Shown: positions 20,363 through 30,865, numbered from the stretch's first letter. The stretch: DNA of 64,000 nt from Mesobacillus subterraneus (GCF_020524355.2 NZ_CP129019.1:2914001-2978000), one strand, 5' to 3'. Numbers and translations are program-made. Notes: generated by a model not told the origin, from the sequence alone.

Positions 20363-20405
20363 AATATAAAGCAGGCAAAGGAATGCATAAGTGAAACACA
20401 TCACA
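20363..20405 (-). promoter_or_regulatory. Fnr-activated promoter of ywiC
   Basis: On the minus strand TGTGATGTGTTTCACT (20390-20405) is an exact TGTGA-N6-TCACT box. A TATATT -10 at 20363-20368 follows after 21 nt, which puts the box centre at -41.5, the class II activator position. Confidence 0.85.
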
Positions 20406-20590
20406 TATATCAGTGTGGATATCAAAATGACACCGAACTGTCAAAAACAACATATTTATAAAGGCATTCGTTCATTATTTTTATCAAAAAGCCTGAGCCC
20501 CTTAGTCAGCGAATTCAACTTGTACAGCCATTTCTTTATAAACAGAATTGTAGTAAACTGGAAGGTGATTGCAAAAGAAGGGGTGATCAA

Positions 20591-21163
20591 ATGAAAAACC
20601 AAATGAATCAGTTGTTTAAAGACAAACGGAGCGTCCATGTCCTGTATGCCTATAATGAATTAGATAAATACATTGAACAAGCTGTTAGTTACATAGAAGA
20701 CGCCGTTATGGCGGAAGAATATGTTATCTTCATTGAAAATGAACCTCTATTTCGTTTAATCAACAAAGAACTAAGCTCACGATTAGCGGAAGATCAAATG
20801 GAATTTGTTCATTGGGTTAACAACTTTGATTTTTATTATTCCAGCGGCAATTATCATCCTCCTGCAATACTGGATTATTTTAATAAGATGGTGGAGCCTT
20901 ATATAGAAAATGGAACCTCTTTCCGATCCTGGGCACATGTTGAGTGGGCCTCTATGAAAGACCCACTGCATATCATTGAAGATTTTGAAAGAATTGTAGA
21001 CGAAGCTGTAAACACACTTTATTTTCCACTGATTTGTGCTTACGAAGGGCTGAAAATGCCAGACCATCTCATAAAAATCCTGTTGGAAACACACCCTTAT
21101 GTTCTAAAAGATGATAATTTCACAGTCTCTGATGAATACCAATTACCAAGTGGTCAAAGATAA
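20591..21163 (+). CDS. MEDS-domain sensory protein
   Basis: 190 residues, soluble. HVLYAYNELDKYIEQAVSYIEDAVMAEEYVIFIEN and later SWAHVEWAS and LICAYEGLKMP resemble the MEDS/DcmR sensory domain, found in signalling proteins of methanogens, methylotrophs and Bacilli, often fused to kinases or regulators. Here the domain stands alone with no output domain. GGGGTGATC precedes the ATG. Placed among Fnr-linked genes but without an Fnr box of its own that I can see. Ligand and partner unknown. Confidence 0.7.
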   Translation: MKNQMNQLFKDKRSVHVLYAYNELDKYIEQAVSYIEDAVMAEEYVIFIENEPLFRLINKELSSRLAEDQMEFVHWVNNFDFYYSSGNYHPPAILDYFNKMVEPYIENGTSFRSWAHVEWASMKDPLHIIEDFERIVDEAVNTLYFPLICAYEGLKMPDHLIKILLETHPYVLKDDNFTVSDEYQLPSGQR

Positions 21164-21165
21164 AG

Positions 21166-21198
21166 AAAAACGCTTAGGAGCCCCCCTAAGCGTTTTTT
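21166..21198 (+). terminator. terminator of the MEDS gene
   Basis: AAAACGCTTAGG and CCTAAGCGTTTT around a short AGCCCC loop, followed by T. Confidence 0.9.
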
Positions 21199-21292
21199 AT
21201 GTCACTTTTTACTTAACCATTACCTAAACAAGTAGTACTATTTCACATAGCTTCTTTTGATTTCGTTATTCAATCTATAACAAAACCTAAAT

Positions 21293-21721
21293 TCAGCCTC
21301 TTCTATCGAATTGCAGTTTTAAATAGATTTTCTTTATATATAAATGCGGTTTTAATAAATAGTAAATTTCCTTCGTGAATGCCAGGCTTAGTAGGAACAG
21401 GAAAACAATAATAAAGTGCACCTTTGAGAGAATGGATACGTCCGTGACCAGGCTCATATCTGGCTGCAATTGGGCAAGGCTGATGAGCCATCTAAACAGC
21501 AATACTGGTTCGTAGGCTATACTGCTCGACAGCACGATAGCAATGCCTGTTGCTGTGCTGGCAACCATTAGCGTCTTCACGACGACAAGCAGAAAACTTC
21601 CTGCCTTCGAACGCGTTTCTTCTTCTCTTGATTCGTCATATTGCCAAACGAGCCCCATTGCCACTATTGCTGCAACAGTATACGGATATACAATCCATAA
21701 AAAGATTTGTAGCATTTCCAA
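21293..21721 (-). CDS. short membrane protein resembling nitrate reductase gamma subunit (NarI)
   Basis: 142 residues with three or four hydrophobic segments. The C-terminal half (FRWLISLAQLQPD then SKVHFIIVFLFLLSLAFTKEIYYLL) resembles the last part of NarI, including the His facing a heme. The N-terminal part (FLWIVYPYTVAAIVAMGLVWQY) also fits the first NarI helix, but the His residues NarI uses for its other heme ligands are absent. It cannot be a normal diheme NarI. The start is TTG 21721, behind GAGGTGAGAG. No narGHJ is near. Could be a diverged orphan subunit. Confidence 0.5.
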   Translation of the reverse strand: MEMLQIFLWIVYPYTVAAIVAMGLVWQYDESREEETRSKAGSFLLVVVKTLMVASTATGIAIVLSSSIAYEPVLLFRWLISLAQLQPDMSLVTDVSILSKVHFIIVFLFLLSLAFTKEIYYLLKPHLYIKKIYLKLQFDRRG

Positions 21722-22048
21722 TTGCTCTCACCTCACACATATCTCTCAACATGAACCCCATTTAACATTCTAACCGGGGAAGCATGAAGTGACAGTGACA
21801 AAAGTCGCCGTTTATGTCTAAAATAAGAACTTTTTCTTGGAAAGCCGAATACTCAATAGGCTGTTAACGTAAAGATGGCTGTTAAAATCCTAATGCCTAA
21901 TTTAATGAACTATATTCCAATAGTGCAGGTCTGTAGCTCATTAATCATAAGAAGCATCATCTTTACAAAAAAATATAGGCAATTCAGTCCATTTTTGTAT
22001 TCCAAGCAACAAAGTTTTTGAAAAGAGCCAATCACGAAAGGGAAGCAC
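21722..22048. other. 327-nt gap without a recognisable gene
   Basis: AT-rich stretch upstream of the NarI-like gene and downstream of mobB. No open frame with an RBS, no Fnr box and no strong hairpin seen. Confidence 0.5.
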
Positions 22049-22565
22049 CTATTGTGTTCTGATGTACTCTAAAATCCAGTTGACTCCTTCTTCAATCTCA
22101 AATACTGGAATAGACGAACCCTTTAACATGTTTACCAACTCTGCTTTCCGGCAAAGGACCACCTGGATATTTTTAAGCTTTTCAACCATCTCCAAATCGC
22201 TCTCATCACGCAGGATGACAGCCTTAGGATATGATTCATTCTTATAACCTTCTATCAAGATCACATCAGGCTTGAAGAAGGATAGCATGGCTATTTCTTC
22301 AGATAATGACCAATCTCCGTTTTCAGCATGAATGACCATCCTGCCTCCCCCCTTCTACGAGTGAGACAGCTGCACCTGCCTTTACATGCTTGTCGGAATC
22401 CTTCGCCTCAACAACTTCCGGCCTGCCGCCATGCCCATGGTGTTTGACTGTCGCAACTTTCAGACCTATTGAAGCTAGCTGATGGATCAATGTTAGGCTT
22501 AGCGTTGTTTTTCCGCTGTTTTGGTACCCTGCAACCTGGAAGAGCACTGGTTTTACCAAGGCCAT
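22049..22565 (-). CDS. mobB: molybdopterin-guanine dinucleotide biosynthesis protein MobB, frameshifted
   Basis: About 171 residues. P-loop GTPase-like protein that assists guanylation of the molybdenum cofactor. The N-terminal half has the Walker A VAGYQNSGKTTL and VKHHGHGG; the C-terminal half has VILIEGYKNE. They are in different frames: the six-C plus-strand run at 22347-22352 (GGGGGG in coding sense) must lose one base to give VEGGGRMVIHAEN. Its ATG lies inside the end of moeA, a 13-nt overlap that implies coupling. Confidence 0.9.
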
Positions 22566-23819
22566 TCACTGCCCTCATGGTCCTCCAGCAACAGAACTTC
22601 TACCTCTGACCCTTCTTCAAAGCCTCTGGTACCACCAGGCAAAATCATGAGGGAGTTAGCTCCGGCAAGGCTCATGATAATATTTGATTTATCCAGTCCG
22701 CTAGGTGTCACTACCAGTTTGCCATTCTCTACTCTAAGAGCACTCCTTACAAATCTAGTAAATGGATTTGCTTTAGGGAAATTGGCGTCAAGAACCGCTT
22801 TTTCCTTCCTTAAATGAGGCTGTTCCGTGTAAAGCATCGTCCTGATGATTGGACGAGCGAACAACTCGAAGCCAACATAGCATGCGGATGGGTTTCCTGA
22901 CAGGCCAAACAATAACTTGCCCTCAAGCTGTGCTACTGTAGTGACGCTGCCCGGTCTCATTGCTACTTTATTGAACAGTACCTCCGCCCCCATTTTTGCA
23001 TAAATCTCCGGAAGATAATCATAGTCCCCGACGGAAACCCCACCGGTAGTAATGAATAAATCAACTTCTTCAATCGCTTTGCTTACTGCATCAAAGCATG
23101 TGTCAAAATCATCAGGAAGCTGGCCAAAATATTTCACTTCTGCTCCAGCACGAATAATTTGCGCAGATATCATATAGGAATTGCTGTTTCTAATTTTACC
23201 TGGCTCAAGGGGTTCATCGACATCAAGCAATTCAGTTCCTGTTGCATATAACCCGATTACCGGCTTCTTTGATACAGGTACTTCCGCATATCCAAAAGTA
23301 GCCAGCATTGCCTGGATACCTGGATTGATGAAGGTGCCTTTTTTTTACAAGCACCTCCCCTTCCTTCGCATCCTCACCTCGGTAGGAAACATTTTCTCCT
23401 TCCTTATGTTTCCGCTTCGTTTCCATATATTTTTTTCCTTCTCGTTCAATTTCCCTGGATAATTCAAGCATGACAACCGCATCAGCCCCTACAGGCATCT
23501 GGGCACCAGTCATGATCCTGACCGCCTGGTATGGTCCAAGTTCTTTATCCGTAAGCATACCTGCTCCGATATGGTCAATGACTTCAAATTCAACAGCGTG
23601 ACTTTGAGAAGCTTCCATCGTATCTATAGACCTCACCGCATATCCATCATACGGGGCCCTGGTAAAATGAGGGACATCGCTGGTTGCCGTCAGATCCTCA
23701 GACAGATAGCGACCATAGCTCTCATTAATTGACACATATTCAGTGGAGCCTTCCTTCTTATGCTCCATTACTCTCTTAACTGCCTCTCCAATCGGAATTG
23801 GGTTTCTTTTTTCCAACAT
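22553..23819 (-). CDS. moeA: molybdopterin molybdenumtransferase MoeA, frameshifted
   Basis: Inserts molybdate into adenylylated molybdopterin. About 421 residues: N-terminal MLEKRNPIPIGEAV, FTRAPYDGYAVRS, GAQMPVGADAVVMLE; C-terminal VGDYDYLPE, GLSGNPSACYVGFELF. The frame changes at an A8 run in coding sense (T8 at 23339-23346); seven A give EVLVKKGTFINPGIQAML. ATG 23819 has AGGAG at 9 nt; the upstream extension to 23900 has none. First gene of moeA-mobB, supporting molybdenum enzymes such as respiratory nitrate reductase. Confidence 0.92.
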
Positions 23820-23955
23820 ATAATCAGCTCCTATTGCAGGCTTAACTTCTAAATTTACCCTTTTCATTATAAGAGTAATGTAAAAATGTAAACATAACAA
23901 ACCTCACAGTATTCTCTCATAAAATCTCCTGAAAATATGTAGATTTTTTGTGAAG

Positions 23956-23998
23956 TGTGATGCACATCACCAAGTAGTAAAACCATTTCCTTTATGAT
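23956..23998 (+). promoter_or_regulatory. Fnr-activated promoter of ric
   Basis: TGTGATGCACATCACC (23956-23971) is a TGTGA-N6-TCACC box; TATGAT (23993-23998) follows after exactly 21 nt, so the box centre is at -41.5. Confidence 0.85.
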
Positions 23999-24041
23999 GA
24001 GTATGTAAACAGTATTAAATAATTTACTGGAGGTTTCTTAC

Positions 24042-24740
24042 ATGAAAATGCCTTTTGATCAAAATTCTTTAGTTAAAGATATTGTCAATATATTCCCGCA
24101 ATCAAGTGATTTATTCAAGCAGAATAGACTGGATTTCTGCTGTGGCGGAAACCGTCCTTTAGCAGAAGCGGCTGGCGAACAGAACCTGGATGTACCTGCA
24201 ATCATGAAGGAACTAGAAGAACTATATCGCAAGCATAACGGCGCTGCAGAAAGCATGGAAGTCTGGACAGAAACTGGCTCTGCAGAATTGATTGACCATA
24301 TCAAGAACAAATACCACCGCGAGCTTGAAGAAGAGTTGAAATTGCTTAGCCCGTATGTAACGAAGGTAGCTAAAGTTCATGGCGAGCGCCACGAAGAGCT
24401 GTTGAGAGTTTATGAACTTTTTTACGAGTTGAAGAAGGAACTCCTGGAGCATACTGCTAAAGAAGAAGCAACTGTCTTTCCAATGTTGCTACAGCTCGAA
24501 ACAGCCAGTGATGAAAAACTTGCCGAGATGATTTCAGAAATCAAAGAGCTAGAAAAGGAACATGACCATGCTGGTTCCATCCTGAAAGAGTTACGTGAAA
24601 TCACTGCAGACTTCAATCCGCCAATGGATGCATGCGGAACATATCGATTAGTATACAAGCGTCTTGAAGCCGTTGAATCACATACCTTTATGCACGTACA
24701 CCTCGAAAACAACATCCTGTTCCCAAGGTATATTGCCTAA
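24042..24740 (+). CDS. ric: di-iron iron-sulfur cluster repair protein (RIC/ScdA/YtfE)
   Basis: 232 residues. N-terminal DUF542-type domain with DFCCGGNRPL (about 30), then a four-helix hemerythrin-like domain with metal-ligand His/Glu residues in YHRELEEEL, HGERHEELLRVY, EHTAKEEATVF, KEHDHAG and HVHLENNILFP. RIC proteins restore Fe-S clusters damaged by nitric oxide or oxidants. The Fnr box at -41.5 fits expression in nitrate/nitrite respiration, when NO forms. Good AGG RBS region (CTGGAGG) 11 nt upstream. Confidence 0.93.
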   Translation: MKMPFDQNSLVKDIVNIFPQSSDLFKQNRLDFCCGGNRPLAEAAGEQNLDVPAIMKELEELYRKHNGAAESMEVWTETGSAELIDHIKNKYHRELEEELKLLSPYVTKVAKVHGERHEELLRVYELFYELKKELLEHTAKEEATVFPMLLQLETASDEKLAEMISEIKELEKEHDHAGSILKELREITADFNPPMDACGTYRLVYKRLEAVESHTFMHVHLENNILFPRYIA

Positions 24741-24746
24741 CCTGTT

Positions 24747-24776
24747 AAAAAGACCTCATCCATGGATGAGGTCTTT
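24747..24776. terminator. terminator between ric and cls
   Basis: AAAGACCTCATCC and GGATGAGGTCTTT around AT; acts on ric and possibly on cls from the other side. Confidence 0.85.
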
Positions 24777-24818
24777 CAGTTTCTTTCAAGATCGTTTTCA
24801 AAGCATCAGCAATGAAGG

Positions 24819-26328
24819 CTACAATGCCCCGGAGAACAGCCGTGCGAAGGATTCTTTTGTTCGTTCCCACAGCCCGCGCTTATGATACTGAACAGGACTG
24901 ATTTTTTCTGACTCTTCCAGGTCCTTTTCATAATGAGCCACAAGGTCCCTGATTGAGCTTGTACCAAACAGGAATACATTGACTTCAAAATTAAGATGGA
25001 AGCTTCGCATGTCCATATTGGCTGTGCCAATCGAAGCGATATTGCCGTCGACAATGATGACCTTCTGATGCAAAAAGCCTTTTTTGTATGAATAGATTTC
25101 AGCACCATTCCTCAATAGCTCTGAATAGTAAGAGCGACTCGCATATTGCGTAAGATAGCTGTCATTGATTTCTGGTACCATGATTCTTACTTCAATTCCC
25201 TTTGCTGCCGCTACTCTCAATGCAGTACGAATGGCTTCATCAGGGACAAAATAAGGTGTGGCAATCCAAATCGATTTTGTTGCACAGGACATCATCGTAT
25301 AATAAAAGTCACTTATTCCCTGCTGTGTATCCGGTCCGCTTGGCACCACCTGAATAGCTCCATCGAGTTCATCCTCTTCATGGGGTTTTTTCACCGCCCG
25401 ATGACTCTCTAGGACATTCTCTCCGCTTATATACTCCCAATCAAGCAGGAAGACATTGTGAAGAGTATACAAAGACTCTCCTGTCAACATCATGTGAGTA
25501 TCACGCCAGAAACCGATATTGTCATCTTCCCCCTAGATACTCAACTCCAACATTTAACCCTCCTGTAAATCCGACTTCCCCATCAATGATGACGATTTTC
25601 CTGTGGTTGCGGAAATTGAATTTTTGATTGAAGAATCCATACTTGAGCGGAGAAAAAGGAGCGGCTTTAATGCCTGCTTCCTGCATATCCTTTAAATCCG
25701 CTGCCGCGATCTTCATGCTTCCAGCAGCATCAAAAATGAACAACACCTCGACACCCTGCCGTGCTTTTTCAATCAGAATATCAATAATCTCCCTGCCAAG
25801 CCTGTCAGATCTGAAGATATAATATTCCATGTGAATGAACTTTTTAGCTTCTTTCAGTCTTTTTTTAATTTCCTTAAAAGTTTCTTCTCCATTTTTCAGG
25901 ATCTTTGCCCTGGAAGCAGTGGTAATCGGAGTCAATGTTGCATTCTTTGCATATTTTGCAAAGCACTGCTGATTTTCAACGAGAAATGAAAGGTCCCTCG
26001 ACTCTTCCTTCCTCATCAGTTTTTCCCACTGATCACGATCTCGTGTACGCTTGCTTTTATATAAATAACCCTTCAAATACAACTGCCCCGAGAATAGGTA
26101 GAAGAAATAACCTCCCACAGGAAAAAGCAGCATGACATACATCCACATCAGTGTGTGCTGTGCAGAGCGGTTTTCAAGCATCAAAGAATACATGCTAAAA
26201 AGGATAATCAACGCATAAATCAGTAGTGCTGTTAATTTGAAAGTCTCACTATAATCCGTAAAAAAAACAATATAAACACAAGCCATCAAAACAAATACAA
26301 ATATGAATTCAAGTCTTCTTTTTAGCAT
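24819..26328 (-). CDS. cls: cardiolipin synthase, frameshifted
   Basis: Phospholipase D superfamily enzyme of the membrane that joins phosphatidylglycerol molecules. About 502 residues: two N-terminal membrane helices, then two HKD motifs, NHRKIVIIDGEVGFTGG and LHQKVIIVDGNIASIGT. The frame breaks after VGVEYLG at a G5 run (C5 at 25529-25533); four G give EDDNIGFWRDTHMML. ATG 26328 (MLKRRLEF) has GGAG 9 nt upstream and is preferred to 26346. It lies between ric and moaA. Confidence 0.92.
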
Positions 26329-26473
26329 CTCAGCATTCTCCAACAAAATTTTATAGTAGATTCATGTATACCCTAAAATCCCTTATCCGGAAACATAGTG
26401 TGCCAAATTTCCCAGAGGCGATAAGCACACCAGCATGATGTGACCTAAGATAATGAGTGATCAAGAGTTTGCA

Positions 26474-26494
26474 GGCTGAGGCGCTGGAGCTGGA
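26474..26494 (+). repeat. remnant of the dispersed repeat (R2, 3' end only)
   Basis: GGCTGAGGCGCTGGAGCTGG matches the last part of the family (GGGGCTAGGCGCTGGAGCTGG). The 5' arm is missing. It precedes the moaA terminator. Confidence 0.55.
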
Positions 26495-26546
26495 TTACGA
26501 AAACTTCATGAAGTTTTCCACAACTCAATACTTAATTCTATTAACC

Positions 26547-26571
26547 ATAAAAAAAGACCCCCGAAGGAGTC
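26547..26571 (-). terminator. moaA terminator
   Basis: On the minus strand AAGACTCC, TTCG, GGGGGTCTT and a run of seven T. Confidence 0.8.
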
Positions 26572-27588
26572 TTAACCGCCAATATAGGACATTTCGATTT
26601 TCTTTCTGTTCGCAACTGTTTCAGCCGTACGTTCATCGGAATAACGGTCGGTTCTATGGTTCCAGACGTCCGTAATGCGTGAGCGAAGTTCATCATCCGA
26701 TGCTCCCGCTCGCATGAAGTCACGGATATCATGTCCATTGCCGTTGAACAGGCATGTGAATATCTGACCGTTTGCAGACAAACGTGACCTTGTGCAGCTT
26801 GAACAGAATGACTCTGATACAGAAGAAATGAAGCCGACATTGATATCCGTACCTTTATATCGGTATTTCTTAGCGACTTCCCCGAAGTATTCCGGATCAA
26901 CTGGTTCTAGTTCATAGTGCTCGCTGATCAAATCGTGGATCTGCTTTTTGGTGATGACATCATCCATTTTCCAGCCGTTCGTGCTGCCTACATCCATGTA
27001 TTCAATATAACGAAGCTCCAGGCCTTCTTTTTTGCAGAATTCAGCCATTGGGATGATTTCAGAATCATTGAGCCCCTTTTTAATTACCGTATTGATTTTC
27101 ACACCCAAGCCAGCTTTCTTCGCTGCTTCTATTCCCTTTAATACCGGTCCGACTCCAACATTCCGGCCATTGATTTGACCGAACAGTTCATCTTTAAGAC
27201 TGTCCAGACTGATATTGACCCTTTTCAGGCCTGCAGCATACAGCTCATCAGCATATTTCGGCAGCATTACACCATTGGTGGTCAAAGCAATATCCTTCAA
27301 CCCTTCAATCTCATTCAGCATTTTTACAAGAACAGGCAATTCTTTACGCATTAACGGCTCTCCGCCTGTTAGCCTAATTTTTTCTACACCTAGTTCAATG
27401 AATATTTTGGCTACACGCTCAATCTCTTCATAAGACAGAAGTTCGCTTTTAGGCAAGAACGCAAAATCAGGCCCAAAAATTTCAGCAGGCATACAATACT
27501 GACAGCGGAAATTGCATCGATCTATAACAGAAATCCGCAAGTCGCGTAGCGGTCTATTTAATTGGTCTTTAATTATGTTTTTTACCAT
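26572..27588 (-). CDS. moaA: GTP 3',8-cyclase MoaA
   Basis: Radical SAM enzyme for the first step of molybdenum cofactor synthesis. 338 residues: N-terminal CNFRCQYC (CxxxCxxC for the SAM cluster), LTGGEPL, the C-terminal cluster [18 protein letters not shown], and the C-terminal Gly-Gly required for activity. ATG 27588 (MVKNII) has TTGGAG at 8 nt. The neighbours moeA-mobB and the Fnr-type promoter point to Moco supply for anaerobic nitrate reductase. Confidence 0.96.
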   Translation of the reverse strand: MVKNIIKDQLNRPLRDLRISVIDRCNFRCQYCMPAEIFGPDFAFLPKSELLSYEEIERVAKIFIELGVEKIRLTGGEPLMRKELPVLVKMLNEIEGLKDIALTTNGVMLPKYADELYAAGLKRVNISLDSLKDELFGQINGRNVGVGPVLKGIEAAKKAGLGVKINTVIKKGLNDSEIIPMAEFCKKEGLELRYIEYMDVGSTNGWKMDDVITKKQIHDLISEHYELEPVDPEYFGEVAKKYRYKGTDINVGFISSVSESFCSSCTRSRLSANGQIFTCLFNGNGHDIRDFMRAGASDDELRSRITDVWNHRTDRYSDERTAETVANRKKIEMSYIGG

Positions 27589-27626
27589 TAGTGTCAACTC
27601 CAATTATAGAAGTTATGATTATTGAC

Positions 27627-27669
27627 ATTGTAACAGCAACAAAGATTGTTAACTGTTAATATTCTCACA
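27627..27669 (-). promoter_or_regulatory. probable Fnr-activated promoter of moaA
   Basis: On the minus strand TGTGAGAATATTAACA (27654-27669), 9 of 10 consensus positions, and TACAAT (27627-27632) after 21 nt. The spacing equals that of the other four boxes here. Confidence 0.7.
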
Positions 27670-27839
27670 GTAACATCAATAGTCCTCTATTAAAATAGTA
27701 CATTTCCTTCTTATTTCTATATTACAACATAAAAACTGCCAGGATAGTGTTTTTATCGAGAATTGTCATCATGTTGTCATATTATTGGTTGTAAAATGAA
27801 CAAAATCATACTATTATTCATTTTTCTATATAAATAAAA

Positions 27840-27866
27840 AAAAGTACCAGAAATTCCTGGTACCCC
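27840..27866 (-). terminator. narK operon terminator
   Basis: GTACCAG and CTGGTAC around GAATTT, with an eight-base T run on the minus strand. Confidence 0.8.
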
Positions 27867-27933
27867 TATAATAATTAATTGTAACTTATTTTATCTAATT
27901 TAACGAATTTTGCGAATCCAATTGAGCCACACC

Positions 27934-29100
27934 TCATTTTTTCCGCAACGAGAGGATCAAGATTAGAGCAACTCCAAAAGTGGCACCTATCCACCAAAAA
28001 CCCATTGAATACGATCCCGTCAACTCCTTGAATGTTCCTAAAATATTCGGAAGGAAAAATCCTCCAAAGCCACCGGCTGCCCCTACAAATCCAGTAAATA
28101 TTCCTACTTCACGTGGGAACCTTGTCGGGATTACCTGGAACAATGCGCCATTTGCAACCCCAAAAATCAGCATTGCAAGAATGAACAACGGCAATGTTAG
28201 ATACAGTGGAGGCAAGAAGCCAATGAAGCCTAGCATTACGGCAGCAAGGATGAATAGCCTGATCAAAAGGTTGATGCCACCAAGCCGGTCCGCAAAGTAG
28301 CCTCCAATCGGCCTCACGAAGCTTCCTGCAAAAACAGCGATCGTCACCAAGTCACCCGCTGTAACTTTAGAAATTCCATATTGATCGACAAAGAAGATTC
28401 CTAAATAACTCGTTAATCCTACAAATCCGCCAAATGACAAGCTATAAAAGAAGCTAAAAATCCAGGTTTCTTTTATTTTTACAATTGCTAGATATTGTGA
28501 CAGTTTTTGTGGTTTTGGAGCATTTGGACAATCTTTAGCAAAAATGACAAACACAATGAACGCGATTAGAAGCGGGATCAGCGAAAAACCAAAAACCCCA
28601 TGCCAACCATAAGCTTCAGCAATTCTTGGCGCAAACAAAGTAGCTAATACCGTACCACTGTTTCCTGCTCCTGCAATGCCCATGACCAAACCTTGATGTT
28701 CTGGTGGATACCATCGGCTAGCGAGCGGCAATGCGACAGCGAAACTGGCTCCTGCAATTCCTAATAAGAAACCAAAAGCCTGAACCTCTGTAAAAGAATT
28801 GCCAAACTGCCATCCCCAAAATAGAGGGATGATGGTCAGCAGCATCCCTATAATCCCCATCCGCTTTCCGCCATATCGGTCTGCCAAAAGTCCCATCGGA
28901 ATCCTGAGAAGGGATCCCCCAAGGATAGGGATTCCCACCATCAGCCCTTTTTCAGCTGGTGAAAGCCCAAAATCCTGGACGATAAATGTGGAGGTTGCCC
29001 CCACCATGACCCAAATCATGAAACTAATATCAAAATACAAGAACGAAGAAAGCAAAGTCGGTAAATGTCCACTTTTTAAAAAGCTCTTAATATTACTCAT
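27934..29100 (-). CDS. narK: nitrate/nitrite transporter, NarK1-type MFS
   Basis: 388 residues, twelve membrane segments. The two glycine-rich nitrate-signature helices are visible: GIAGAGNSGTVLATLF in the first half and GFVGAAGGFGGFFLP in the second. This resembles the proton-coupled nitrate importer branch (NarK1/NasA type). Second gene of a two-transporter operon, 40 nt after the NarK2-type gene. GAGGAG lies 10 nt before the ATG. Confidence 0.9.
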   Translation of the reverse strand: MSNIKSFLKSGHLPTLLSSFLYFDISFMIWVMVGATSTFIVQDFGLSPAEKGLMVGIPILGGSLLRIPMGLLADRYGGKRMGIIGMLLTIIPLFWGWQFGNSFTEVQAFGFLLGIAGASFAVALPLASRWYPPEHQGLVMGIAGAGNSGTVLATLFAPRIAEAYGWHGVFGFSLIPLLIAFIVFVIFAKDCPNAPKPQKLSQYLAIVKIKETWIFSFFYSLSFGGFVGLTSYLGIFFVDQYGISKVTAGDLVTIAVFAGSFVRPIGGYFADRLGGINLLIRLFILAAVMLGFIGFLPPLYLTLPLFILAMLIFGVANGALFQVIPTRFPREVGIFTGFVGAAGGFGGFFLPNILGTFKELTGSYSMGFWWIGATFGVALILILSLRKK

Positions 29101-29140
29101 TCGCTAATGCTCCTCATTATTAGTATTTGAATCATGCAAA

Positions 29141-30434
29141 CTAGCACTTCACTTCTGCATTTTTTCGTGAGTAATAGTACCATGTGATGACTAGGCTGAT
29201 TACATAATAAGCGATAAAGATATACAGTGCCAGATTAGCTGCGCCAGTGGCAGCTAGTGACCAGCTGAAGATTTTCGGAATGATGAATGCACCATATGCA
29301 GCGACTGCTGCAGTAAAGCCTAACACGGGGGCTGCCTGCTTTGGTTCAAAGATAAATGGAATCATCCTGAATGTAGAGCCATTGGCAATCCCTGTTGTAA
29401 AAAACAGAATGATAAACATCGTTAAAAATCCTGGAAAACTATTGATATTAAGGAAGTATATGACCCCAAATGTGGCACCGATCATCACAATAATATCCCA
29501 AAATGTCACAATCGCTCCGCCAACTTTATCTGCAATCCACCCACCCAGAGGCCTTACTGCTGCGCCAACCAATGGTCCAAGGAATGCCAGCTGCAATGCA
29601 TTGACTTCAGGGAATTCTGATTTGATCAGCAATGGGAATGCCGCAGCATAACCAATAAATGACCCGAAGCACATTGTATAAATCCAAGACATAATCCAAG
29701 TGTGTTTGTTTTTGAAAATAATTGACTGTTCTTTGAACGATTGCTTTGCGTTCGGAAGGTTATCCATCCCGAAGTATGCGGCAATTGCAACAATTATTAT
29801 TGGGACAATCCATATAAATGCTGCATTTTGTATCCAGACTTCCTTGCCATCAGGCATCAGCTGCGAAGTACCAAAAATGCCAGAAAAGATTCCTGTTGTT
29901 ATGACAATCGGTGTTAAAAATTGAACAGCACTTACTCCAAGGTTGCCTATCCCTGCATTGAGTCCGTTGGCAGATCCTTTTAGCCTTTTAGGAAAAAAGA
30001 AGCTGATATTTGCCATGGAGGAGGAAAAGTTCCCACCGCCGATTCCGCACAAAGCGGCTAAAATAGCCATGGTCGTAAAAGACGTCTCCGGGTTCTGTAC
30101 GGCAATCCCTATCCCGATTGCCGGGATTAACAAGGAAGCTGTACTAATGACTGTCCAGTTCCTTCCCCCCAAACACTCCTGGCATGAAGGTAAAGAAAAT
30201 TCTGAAGGTTGCTCCCACAAGTCCCGGAAGTGCAGCCAAGGTGAATAATTCACTTGATGTAAAATTAAAACCGGCATCATTCAACCTTACAGCAGTAACA
30301 GACCAAATCTGCCATACGATAAAAGCAAGGAATAAGGCCGGAATTGAAATCCAAAGATTCCTCTGGGCATGGGCCTTTCCTTCCTTTAACCAAAATTCAT
30401 CGTTCTCTGGTTCCCATTGTTTGATCCTAGCCAT
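29141..30434 (-). CDS. narK: nitrate/nitrite transporter, NarK2-type MFS, frameshifted
   Basis: About 430 residues, MFS. The N-terminus (WEPENDEFWLKEG, then AHAQRNLWISIPALFLAF) and the signature GGGNFSSSMANISFFFP match the larger E. coli NarK-like nitrate/nitrite antiporter branch. The frame breaks at a six-G run (C6 at 30165-30170); five G give MPGVFGGRNWTVISTASLLIP. The second signature helix is FTAAVAAYGAFIIP. Led by an Fnr box, it heads the narK pair. AAAGGATG precedes the ATG. Confidence 0.9.
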
Positions 30435-30505
30435 CTTAAAACATCCTTTCGTTAAGTTCTAAAAAGCCTTTTCAAAATCTAGCGAGCAAAAAAATCTTTG
30501 GTTCA

Positions 30506-30548
30506 ATCGTAGAAAACTCTTCAACGTTATTATGTGATTAACTTCACA
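30506..30548 (-). promoter_or_regulatory. Fnr-activated promoter of the narK pair
   Basis: TGTGATTAACTTCACA (30533-30548) is a full TGTGA-N6-TCACA palindrome. TACGAT at 30506-30511 on the minus strand lies 21 nt downstream, giving -41.5. Its -10 is weaker than in the other Fnr promoters here, and no comparable -10 fits on the plus strand. Confidence 0.8.
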
Positions 30549-30608
30549 CCTATTTTGTTGTTCAACAAAACGTCACAGTTTGCTCCAAACCCTGCTACCG
30601 CTACTCTC

Positions 30609-30622
30609 TTATACCGGTATAA
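30609..30622. promoter_or_regulatory. 14-bp palindrome in the narK-fnr gap
   Basis: TTATACCGGTATAA is perfectly palindromic and its right end forms TATAAT (30618-30623) on the plus strand, a possible -10 for fnr-2 without a clear -35. The remainder of the 430-nt gap holds the narK Fnr promoter and otherwise nothing recognised. Confidence 0.4.
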
Positions 30623-30865
30623 TAAAACTAAGGTTATTTGTTTCTGAATTGTGAACATACAACCATTTAAATGTGACGACATTTTGACAATTGGTGATTC
30701 GATATCCAATTAACACTATGCCGGTGTTATTATTGTTACAAACAAATTACTCGTTACGGAAAATCAACTGTTCATGACGTGTCTCAGATTTTTTGGACAC
30801 TGTTTAAATTTCAACCTTTAGCGACAATCTTTAGCAGAGCAAATTTTTAAAAAAGGGTGATGACC

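Noticed and set aside
30570..30580. Second Fnr half-site (GTCACA) facing fnr-2
   Set aside because: Only one half-site; no matching arm at N6 and no -10 at the fixed spacing.
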